DNA of 64,000 nt from Agriotes lineatus (lineage: Eukaryota; Arthropoda; Insecta; Coleoptera; Elateridae). The stretch covers positions 248,001 through 312,000 of the forward strand of contig CALNHX010000276.1 in assembly GCA_940337035.1 (NCBI GenBank), read 5' to 3'. Below are positions 45,639 through 57,600 of this stretch, piece after piece (positions within the stretch are counted from its first letter, which is position 1; each line of letters opens with the position of its first letter). A program made the position numbers and the translations under genes. The notes under the pieces are model-generated. The model was not told the DNA's origin. It saw nothing but the letters and a program-made list of their open reading frames with translations, and did not search any database.

Positions 45639-48600
45639 ATAGTCCCTCTCACAGCTTGTGTGGTTACATACACAGTAAAATGTTATTTCTTGACTGGGAT
45701 AGGGGTTGGAAAAACTCCAATCTCAGTGCTACGCACAGGTACCAAGCTTTAATGGTTAGATTGAATTAAAACCACTTGTATGTTTCGCCTGACGTTTCGT
45801 TTTTATTCAAAACATTATCAAAGGCTATGGACAAAAATTTACAATAAGCAACGTTGTTATAAAAGTTATTGAAAGTGACAGTCTTACCTAACACCTTGTG
45901 GACCAAAACACATGTTTTATTAAAAGCATGTGAAGATATTCAAATTTGAACAAATTCATAAACAGGGGCAGTAGGCCACCAAGATTACAGACCTGGGCTG
46001 CACATGATATAAATACACTTAGTCATACATCTAGTCGGTTACACATTAAAAATTACTAGCACATTTAAAATTTGATTTACAATAATTTTATTAGCTATTT
46101 GGCCAACATGGCCGTCAATTAGATCAAATCGTGATATTATTTCTAAGCAAACAGCGACAGGTGTCAGACAAATTGTTAGAACCGCGCATGCGCGGAGCGC
46201 AAGGCGTCCAAATATTACGAGGGACGTTCAAAATGGAATTGACCAATTAGCTTGTACAATGCAATCTAACATAAGACTAGTCAAAAAACGACGACAAGGG
46301 TTATGTCTGAAGGTTCTAAAAGGTGGAAACTACAAAAAGAGTCCCAATTGAGCACCCAAGTTGTAAGTCTACCATGGGAAAAAAGACAAATGAGAAAAAA
46401 TGGAGGAGAAGAGACCCTAAATAGATCTAAATATAACTAAATTTATTGTGGGACCGTATTGAGTTTATTAAAAATTTATTATTAAAGAATTAGTAATAGA
46501 ATTGGGGCAGTAAAAAGAAAATATTATAAGATAAAAGTAACTACCCATTGGGCTTTCTCGGTTGGAGAAATTCTAAGGAGAAATCATTGTTGGACATGGC
46601 TAACAAAAGGTGGTATGAGACACTAAGATGATCAATGTCAGTATTTGAATTTAAGGTATTATTTGTACCAAAAATGTGGCACATTTCGATGAAAGTGCGG
46701 TGACTAGAATTTGGTTCAATAGTAATAATTTTTGTATTTTCAAAATCCATACAATGACCAGTGCTGTTGACATGTCCAGCAAGAGCGCAGGCTTTGGGTT
46801 TAAGACGAGAGTCGCTTTTATGCTGAATAATTCTTGATTTCAACCTTTGAGAAGTTTGACCAATATACGTAGAAGGACAACCACTACAGTTTATCTGATA
46901 GACGGCATTAGGGGTTAGGAGAGCTGGAGTTTTATCCTTTAATTTTGAGAAACAATCTTTTATGATATGATGGTGTTTGTCCGCAATGATAATATGATCG
47001 AACTTACGAAAAACCTGTTTAATTATATGAGAAAGTCCTTGGACGTAAATGAGACTTTTGTAAAGTGGAGGTTTATCATGTATATTATTATCAGAATTTT
47101 CTGGTGGAATGATCCTACCCTTGGGGGTGGAGTATAAGATAGAATTTAATAAAGAAATAGGATAATTATTTAATTTGAGAGTATTAACTAATTAACTGCG
47201 TGAAAATCCGGATGCGAGATCGTTAAGATTCTGTGCTTGAGCCCTTTCACTACATTCAACTTATGTCGAATGTTGTGTATAGAATGGAAATTCAGATAAC
47301 GGCCAGAACTGGTTGGTTTAACATACCAATCCAGTTTAATAGTGTTGGAATTCGTTCTGATGACCAGGGTGTCCAGAAAGGGGACAGACCTATCCTTTTC
47401 TCTTTCCACTGTGAATTGGATGTGAGGGTTGAAACCATTGAAAACACTCAGCACATTGGCAACGTCGTCGACCGGTACTGCACAAACCAGATCATCAACA
47501 TACTGGTAAAGAAACGGAAATTGAAAAGCCAGCTTGGGGATGCTTTCCTTTATGATGGTATTGACTATGATTTCGGCCAAAATAGGGGAAAGAGTTGAGC
47601 CCATTGGGGATCCAAAGATTTGTTTATAAAAATTATTATTGAAGGAAAAATATGTTGAGTCAAAGATGAATTTGAGAAGGTTAATAAACTGTGATTTGGG
47701 TATACTAGTTAGTGGTTCTATTAAGTTCCAATTGGTTTCAACAACCTGTATAACCAAATCTACAGGGATATTGGTAAAAAGAGAGACCACATCTAGTGAA
47801 ATAATCTCATAATCAGGTGGTAATGGAAAATTATTAATTTTTTCGCTGAAGGCGAAACTATCTTTGATACGAAAACTATTATATTCATTAAACGCTTGCC
47901 CTAAGATCTCTGCCAGATATTTGGACAGTTTTCTATCTGGAGATTGTGTCGAGGACACAATGGGTCGACAAGGTGTGTCGGGTTTGTGTATTTTGGGTAA
48001 ACCATACAACTTAGGAGAAACCGAATTATGACAAATTAAGCGTTTATATGTGGGGTTATCTATGTAATTATTATTATGCAAATCTCTGATTAACTTATTA
48101 TTCCTAGTCTCAATAGACGTTGTGGGATCCTTTTTTAAGGGTTGATAAACCTGGTTATCTTGCAAAAGGGTCTGCATTTTGGAGATGTATTCATCACGCT
48201 CTAAGGCTACAGTGACATTGCCCTTGTCTGATGGTAAAATTACAACATTTGTATTATTTTTAAGAAAGATGTTGCATTTCTTTTCAATAGAAGATAAAGG
48301 ATTATTTGTATTTTTATGATTTTTAAGGAAATCTGTAATGTGGAAAGCTACTAAGGAGCGATAATTATTCCTTTCCTTATTATCCAAACTATTAATAATG
48401 TCTTCAATTTGAGCAAGATATTTATATAAGGTTGATTTATTATTCAAGCTAACAGGTAACCCAAATTTTGGTCCAAGTGCAAGGAAACGTTGTATACAAT
48501 CAGGGATGACAACATTAGATATATTTTTAAACCACTTATCGGGTGTTACAATAGAATTACAATATTTAAATATTAAAAATATAGCGAATACTCGCGAATA

Positions 48601-51600
48601 CGAATACGAATACGAGTATTCGGAACATCCCTAATGAGTAGTGATACCACCGCAAAAATAATCTGCGTAACTTTGACTAAGAATGGTATTCGACGGACTG
48701 AAACCATTTTTTTAAATTTGTTTATCCTGAAATTAAGTTGTACCTTTTCTTTTAATAAATAAATGTTGTTGTTAGTATATGTTATAACTTTTGCTTCAAA
48801 AATTGTTGATTAAAACCACTATTAAAAATTGTCAATATAGTTCATAGTTGTTGGCTCAAAGACGACAAATCTTGTATTTTTATTGGTCAGTTTTTGACAC
48901 ATGACAAGTGAGTTGAATAGTCACTAGGAATTTTTAAATTGTTTCAATAATACATCAATACCTATACATAATAACATTTTTTCGTCTAGGCGATTTCAAT
49001 ATATATAGATTTACATATTTGATTTTGAACAAAAAGTAACAGCCGATTTACTATCATTTATAGATTGCATTGGCTTCAAACAAATCATTTTGTATAAATC
49101 GAAAAATTGTTTTTCGCATATACCGCTTGCAGGTAAATTGCGATACGTGTTATTTAAATTGCATGGCTTTTGGTTATCAACAAGGTATTGCTGACACGGC
49201 TGTGTGTAAGTTTATATATTTCTTATCAGCATTTCCATTTTGTTCTGTAAACTTAAATTGCCTATATATTTTTTTAGTAGCTACTTAGGTAGGTACTTTG
49301 AATAATGTACCTTTTGCTCAGTTCTGTTCTGCGTATAGAGTTGTTTTTTAGTCTAAAATTATAAGACAATCCTATGTAATGTTTTCAAAATTAAAATGTG
49401 CTGACATTAAGATATGTTCACTGGTTGCAAATTTTTATGCTTTCAGGGGAACCATTATTGATCCTTCATGTAACTTGCTGACTGTCCCCAAAACTTGATT
49501 TTCTGATTATGTAACAAATGAGATTTATATTGAAGTTTATAATATCATACGAAAGGATCGAAAATCTAAAGGTGGAGGTGTGGGTGGCATTTTATTTATG
49601 AACATTTTTTCATATACAATTTTAACTACTTCCAACGATATTAAACAATTATAGATAAGCATCGCCCTTTAAAAATCGTAAATATGCATTGGGAGTATTA
49701 TACAACCCACATGGATAACATTACTTAGCAGTTGTCAGTTTTAAAATAAATAATAATACAATACCTGGTACAGATACCATTAAAATGTGGGTGTAATCCT
49801 TGAATGAAATTTTTATTTTAAAAAACCCATTTAAATGTTTACAGAGCTTGGTGTCCGGTGAAAATCACTCGGGAATAATCCCTCCGGTCAAAACCACTCC
49901 GATCACAATCACATAAAATGTGGAGCTCAATCTGCCCCCAGCACAAATTTTACAAGCTTATTTGGTAATCTGCAACAAAAGACTGTCCCGTAACTTAGCA
50001 ACTAGATTTTCATATGTTTAAAAAAAATTAGGATTGATAACATGTTTGACCTTATGGACTACAGTTTTGATGTCATGTCCTTGCCTAACTACTAAAACTG
50101 TCTTTTTCTTGAAATAAATGTCACTACACTTTTTGCTCTGTTTTTAAATCTCTTTTGTTTATAATGCACTGATATCCTTTAGCGTCTCACTAATTATCTT
50201 TCGATCGGTTGCCTTCCATTTTTCATTGCTCTATTGCAACTATTATTTTACTAGCACTGTTTCGTTTACCTTTCAGCTAATTTGCCGTTTGCTGGCTTAT
50301 ACACTTTTAATACATAACGTTCATATACTTAACTGTACTGTACTTAACAAATCATTCTGTATCATTTTAATCACATTACGTTTGACGTAACTAAGTTCAA
50401 ATCCGCCAGTTACAAATTAAATTGCATTGGCCCTTCCGAACATTTATCATATCTGAAACTCTAAACGTAACCATTCTGAAAGCTGCCTTATCTCATGCTA
50501 ACTTTTGTCTCTCAAATGATTAGTTACTGCTGCTCACATCAAGTGCACTTATTAATGTAAAGTACTGATTATCTTGCAATAAACAATAGTATATTATGAT
50601 ACTAGTGCATAAGTACGCCTTTAAAGCACGTGCTAACGCGTCGTGCTTTTAACGTCGCTAGTGCTAATGGCTCTTATACACGTGTATCATACGCTGTTTT
50701 TTCTACGATCGTAACAGAAATATAAAAACTTAGTTCGGTGATACTTTTTCCGTTACATTGTGTTAGATATTCCAGGTTATGTTGACACTCAAAATTACGG
50801 TAAAGCGTGTTTTATAAATTATTAAAACACGCCTCCAATGGCAACGTTTTAAAAAGACGTAATTCGAGCGTTAATATTAAGAGTGCTATAAACGTCACTT
50901 TTGAAACTAGAAACTGTGCAAAAAGTTGTCATTTTGACACGATCGTAGAAAAAATATTTAATTCGACGTTATTTATTTAGTTAATTAGGCAATCAGAATT
51001 GCCATGGGCAGTAAACCATTACAATACACATGAATAATAAAAATACAATGTTTATAACGTACAGAAGCTTTATTAGACCAATATCAGCATATTATTGAAT
51101 ACTTTTATCCTCTAGAAGGCCAAGAGAGTTTTAATTATATTTCATTGTCGTTCTTTTCTAATGAGTAATGACAAATAAATAAATTATATGTAGCAGAAAC
51201 GAGAAATATATTAAAGAAAGATGCAGAACAAGTAAGAGTATTCGAAAGGAAAACAAAATGAGAAGATGCGAGCGCTTTATCGATACTTCAGCACAGTGTT
51301 GCGATACAATGATTTTAGCCATCCGCTCTTTGGGACACATCAATTTGGTCTTCATAATCTGTTAAAACGGTGAATTCAGTGTGGAGGCAGAAATGCATAT
51401 AATTTGGCATTTCATATTGCAAGGTCACAGAAATTTACATCCTATTCCCTCAATAATTAAAAAGACAGTCGGTACCAAATTTCGAACCTGTGACCTTAAA
51501 GTCAGCAGCCCAACTCTGTACCATTACACCATCGTGCTTCGTAGTTACGTGGCCGTTTAACGACTGCTACTAGTACCATGAATACAAATCGAAAAATACA

Positions 51601-54600
51601 TACAAAGAAAAACGACCAATCCCGTCCAAAAGATTTTCAGTTCTTTGCATTAATTTTCCTCACAAACTGGCGTAGAAATCGTTCTGATAGCTTATGGCGT
51701 TCTCGAGATAGCGTATTTACATCCAAAATGCAAGATAAAGTACAGGAAGACCTGAAATTAATGGAAGTAGAAAATTGGAAACAAAAATTTCAGGATATAA
51801 AACGATGAAGAAAAATTGTAGATTGAGACTAATCCCCCTAAAAAGAGAATTTATGGAATTCCATTGGAACGGTAAAAACTCCCAATGGGTTTTAGTGCCA
51901 TAAAAGAAGACTAAAATAGTACTTGCTTCAAAAATCACAATTGACTTTTAGAAATTGTTTCCAGCAAAACTATTTGAAATTATGGTAATAAACATTGGCC
52001 CGGTTCGTTGCTCCTATAATTTTTAAGGCTTACTATAAACAGAATTTATACAAATGGATTGCAAGCAAACATAATCCCAAAATCAATTCACAAGAAGAGA
52101 TATTATGACAATCATGTCAAACTTTAAAAAAAACTACTAGAGAAGTGCTTGCAACTAAATGAATCTGCAATAATTTAGTGCTGTGTAGGTGTCGTTTTCT
52201 AAAGTTAATTAAATTGATTTCGTATTCTTGTTATTTAAATTTTTATATGTGAAATAAATGTTTAAGTTGACATTTAATACATAATGGGTCATTATTAGCG
52301 ATTTATTAATCGTTCTACTCGATCTATTAAGTGCATCCAATTAATTTACAGTTATAAACTATAATCCAAAATAGACTCAAGCGTTTCTAATATGGTCTTC
52401 ATAAGAAATATGAACTTCATAGCTTAAGACAGTTCAAAATGTTGAAAACATTTTAATCATAAAAAGTTGTCTTGGGAAGGTGCTTACCCGGGCCCACTGC
52501 GATTTCCCATTCCGAAATCCGACCGTAAGGTCTTAATGCCTAACAAAATTTTCAAAGAGGAGAGGGCGATTCGGCTTTGTTTTTATGCGGGTTTTAAAAA
52601 CACCAGGATAGCACCGTCAAGTTCTGCAATCTAATAAAACAGTTTTGTAGACAAAAACCATTTTTATTATTGTTTTTCAAAATATTCGCCCTTAAACTCT
52701 ATACCTTTACGCATTCGATAAAACCAATGTTCAAAACATAAATTTCACTCTTCTTGAGTCACTTGAGAAAAAAGGTTTTGGAAGCTTTCCGCAGTATATT
52801 CGGGAGTTCGAAATCGCACAATAGGAAGCCTCTAAAAATTCTTTTGTGTGATGTGCGGTATGACTTGAAGCATTGTCATGGTGCAGAACAATCTCACTTC
52901 TTGTGGCAGACATACTGTTATACCATTCTGCGGTAACCGAACGTTTATTTTCAAGCACGGTAGTTGGGATAGGTCCTGATTTTGAAGAGAAGCAAGCAAT
53001 TATTTTCTTACCAACACTTCGAGATCGATTCTTTTTAACTGGACTTGGATCTGTTGGAAACACCCATTGTGCATAATTCCGCTTAGATTCGGGTTCAAAT
53101 ACATATAGCCAGCTTTCGTCACCAGTTATGATGTTGTAAACTGCTTTAGACCTACCTTCATCATATTTCTAAGCTTTCTTACACCATTCCACACGCTGTT
53201 GTTTTTGTACTTCTCTTAAACTGTGTGGTATTACCAATTACAAACTTTTCTTACACCCAAATGTAAAATATTGTTTATCGCAGTCATGCCAATGCCCAAA
53301 GTGCTCCTAATAATTTTATATGTGACTGGGTTCTCCTCTTGCATCATTATTTGCACGGCGTCTATGTTTGTTTCGGTAACTGCTGAAATTGGTCTTCCTT
53401 CGCGAAAATCCTTCCTTCGCTGAGTGAAACTCGTTCAAATTTAAATTCATTAAACCAGCTATAAACAGCCCTCTGCGAAGGCGCTTAGTTACCAAATGCA
53501 GCACTAAAGCTTTCTTTCGGAAATAGAACACTTTTAAAGTCATACTAAATCATGACTAACATTTTCTCTCGTTAAATGAATTTTTGCTGCACAATACTTA
53601 CTTCAAAATTAATTTGTATAATAATAACTGCTGCAATTATCAAAACTAAATATGAACTGTCAAACTAGAAAAATTTTTTTTGTTAAATCCGGTTAGGAAT
53701 TCTTCGATTTTTCAATACTCAATTGGGCGCGGAAAAGTTGAATTTTTCCAAACTAGAATGGAAAAATAAATTGGATGCGGAAAAGTTGAATTTTTCCGAA
53801 CAGAATGGAAAAATAAGACAAAAAGGAATCAATGTAAACTTTATTTTTTATATATGTATCTTCGGAGGAGATAGCGAACAAACATAGAAAGAAAGGCAGA
53901 AAAGCAGAAAGAAAGAGAGCAACGATTTTATGTTATAGGATAATTAAATAATGAGTAATTTTTTACCGGATTTAACTAAATCTTGTGCACAATACGTTGG
54001 AAAAAGCGTAAGTATGGGTGCTACTTCCTGACTTTTGAAAAACTATCGAAATCAGAAAATGTCAATCTCGATCACGAATTTCGAGGCGGGACGAGACGTG
54101 ATCCAAATTTATCTCGTCTCAGCGGCATCACTAATTGACTTAGTCAAAAATCTATGTCACTGTAAATTGCATTATAAAAAGTAGCACACATACAACTGAA
54201 AGCGCATTTTTCATTTCTTCAAGATCACAAATCTTAAAGAGCTCAAGTATTTTTGGTAGATAATTGAGAATTTAAGCTTCCACTTTATATCTGCAAATAG
54301 CAGAGATTCCCATTGTTGTTTTCGAGTTTGATCACTCTACACAGCTGTTTGTAAATAGCCAGACAAGCTATATATTCGTTATTAATACCGATATTGGAGA
54401 GAAATTGCACAGGGACATGTAGCATTTGGTTGTTGTTAATGGACCCTGTATATTTTTACATATTTGATATCAGCGCTAAAGGTAATGTTTAATGGTATGC
54501 TCAAATCACATTTGAGCATAAATATTCTACTTGTCGCTCCGATTCGAGAAAGACGTTGCAGCTGAAAACTGCAAATCGTTAACTGGTATACCGAAAGACC

Positions 54601-57600
54601 GGTTCTCAAATAAAGTGGTTAACCGGTTCGGTTTCAAAAAGCGAATTTAGGGAATATTTGCTGCCATGAAATTTAAAGCATTTGGTCAATGATTAAATTT
54701 TGTTTAAAAACAATGGATTTGCCTTATGTCTGAGATAAGATAACATTTTTAAGAAGATGGTGATAAAAAAATTTTGTAAACACTAAAAAAATGTATTTAT
54801 TATTGCAACACCAAAACATTTTAAAATAGATTAGGGGAAAAGCAACACTTCTCATTTAAGTCTCAGACATTACTATTTAAAAAAAAATTAGAGCAGAAAA
54901 GTGTTTCAATTCAATTGTTTACGGACGAACACATTTTAAAAAGCGCCAACCTCGAACTTAGCTTACGTAAGTCTCAAATTGAAACTATTTCCTGGTCAAT
55001 TTTTAAAATGTTAATGCGCGAGTCTGTAATGTAAAGTTTTCCTTTTCACCTAATCTATTTTGAAAATTCTTTGACGTTGCGACAATTAATACAAAAATTT
55101 AAAGCATTATTTCAAACATGCAACATAAATCCACTGTTTAAAAACAATAATTGCTGAAGGTTTTAAGAAACCGAAATATATTTAATTACTGACAAATGCA
55201 TAAAATTATAAATGGCTGCAAAAATTCCCCATATATTATAGAAAAATTCAGCAGTGAAAGCGAAAACCAATAGATTTTTAATTTAACTAACAAGATGACT
55301 TTGCAATTAATTCTCCGTTCAGAACGAACACAAAAATGGGTCCACTTCTTAACCCATTTACGAAATTAATACTCTGTTGCACAGTTGCACACTGTTTTAA
55401 TAATTATTTCATTTTCACAACTAGAAATATCCTAAATTTTGAAATACAGTTAGGTCAATTTTGTTAACGTTAATAGATTCTCTAGTGCAAGGTTTTGTCA
55501 AGAGGTCGCGAAGAGCATGGCGAATGTTCTAATAACGACCTTTTTGTGCAGCTGTGCCGAAAAATTGATAATTACGGACCGATATAAGCTACGAAATCCA
55601 ATTTCGCAGAAAAATAAAAAGTATTCAAAAACAACACAAAATGTACATACGTGTTTAAAAGAAACACGATAATAATTTATTTAATAATGTAAAAAAACAG
55701 CATGCAATGCATCACATCTACAAATTCATTTGCTTTCCTTATACAGTGTGTCTCAGGATTGATGTTACAAGAGGTGAGATGTACTAAAAATTTTTGAATG
55801 TTATTTTAAGGTTCTTCTTTTAAGAATATTTTCATTTTTTTTTTTAAACAAGTAGGCCTTGACAGGGAAGCGAAAACTATTTTATTTTCAGGTAAACTAC
55901 CCTTTTTGTTCATGATACAGCAAAATTGTATGAAGAAAAGTTGTTCAGAATGAGAAATTATGGCCCCATACAAAATTTCAGAAAGATCTGTCGACTTAGA
56001 TTTAACCGTCATTTTTAATAAATGCAATTTGTTTAATCTAAAAAATAACGTTTTAATCTAAGTCGACAAATCTTTCTAAAATTTTGTATATGGTCATAAC
56101 ATTTCATTCTAAACAACTTTTATTAATAAAATTTTACCGTATCATGAACAAAAAGGGTAGTTTACCTGAAAATAACATACAATTATCTAAAAAATAACTG
56201 TTTTTTGTAAGTCGTCAGATCTTTCTGAAATTTTGTATAGGGCCATAATTTCTCATTCTGAACAATTTCTCTTAATATAATTTTGCCGTATCATAAACAG
56301 AAAGGGTAGTTTACCTGAAAATAAGGCCTACTTGTTTTTTCAAAAACTGAAAATATTCTTAAAATTATTTTCAAACCAAGCAGGACCGAATCCCAGAACC
56401 TTAAAATAAAATTCAAAAATTTTTAGACCATCTCACCTCTTGTAACATCAATCCTGGGACACACTGAATATGTCCACAGAAAAATATCTTGTAAAATTGC
56501 CGTCATCGTTTTTTTTTATATTAACCTTTTCAGCAAGCGGTATGCTTTTAAAATTGATGTTGAGAATACTTAGTTATGGTATTCTCCGCTATGTTTCATA
56601 AAACTTGATGAAACAGACGAAATCACCCAAGATAAATAAACAGGCTCCAACTGCAATCATTATTATGTCCAAAAACGGCACACAAGAATGCAATAGCGTC
56701 CTTGCTCCACTGGTATTCATTTTCAATGTCAAAGATTGCAGCATTTGTTATCAGTGAGCCGCTTGCCTTTGCCCTCGCGTTGCACAATATTTATAAATAC
56801 AACGATAAGCCCGCGAGTTTAACGGCTGTCCCGGCTGCAAAATTGTTAGCTTTCACGTCACGTTGAAGCTGCTATACTTCGATTTTTCAACATCAGCGTT
56901 TGCGCACTTAATTCTTATATAAGTTTGGGCCATATTTTGGATCGCCTTCGGCAGCTGCCAGCTGCTCGGTCCAATGATGCCAGCGAGCGTGTTGACATAT
57001 AGCTCATGTTATGTTGACATACTTTTGGGATATCGTTTTAGATGTTTTAAGCGGCATCGAATAGCGATCTCCGGATCTCATTATTTAAACCTTGTTATCT
57101 TATAACGGTAGGATACATGATAAAACATATTTTCAATTATAGAACAGTTATTTTGTTCTACTGACATATAGGCTGTTGAAGACTGGGAGGCGCCTCTAAG
57201 GAGCAGCCACCACTGGCCTTTTTTTAAGAACAGACTTTCAAATCAGTTACTAAATAGATCTACAAATCGCTTTATAAATCGATTTTAAACCGGTTCGTAC
57301 ACTGGTTTGTAAACAGCTTAAAAAACAGATAGTCAACGAAATTAAGAAAAAAAACCACGGTTAACTGAAAACCAATTAACCGGTTAACCTTCAAACTTAT
57401 TTTTACCAGCACTTCATATTTTGTATGAAAAGTTTAGAATAGGCAAGTCAGCCGGAGGGGTTCCAAGACTTTTGACTTCTAAACAGACTGACTGTCGTCG
57501 CGTGATTTCTTGAATGCATTTGGAAAAAATCTACCATGTTGTGCAAAATAGTGACAGGAGGTGAAATCTGGGTCCATTGTTGAAATCCTGAGAATGAGCA

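Larger units (their letters stand above)
45640..48565 (-). mobile_element. Penelope-like retroelement, 5'-truncated
   Basis: Contains a reverse transcriptase with Penelope signatures, a C-terminal GIY-YIG endonuclease and about 0.9 kb of 3' sequence with a hammerhead-ribozyme-like motif. Homology of the coding region begins at about 48560 (minus strand NSIVTPDKWFKNISNV), so the N-terminus is cut off there. Just beyond lies a hairpin of CGAATA units at 48590-48635. It lies in lipase intron 1, same strand as the gene. Confidence 0.92.

Noticed and set aside
47233..47598. 121-codon plus-strand ORF
   Set aside because: Antisense shadow of the Penelope reverse transcriptase.
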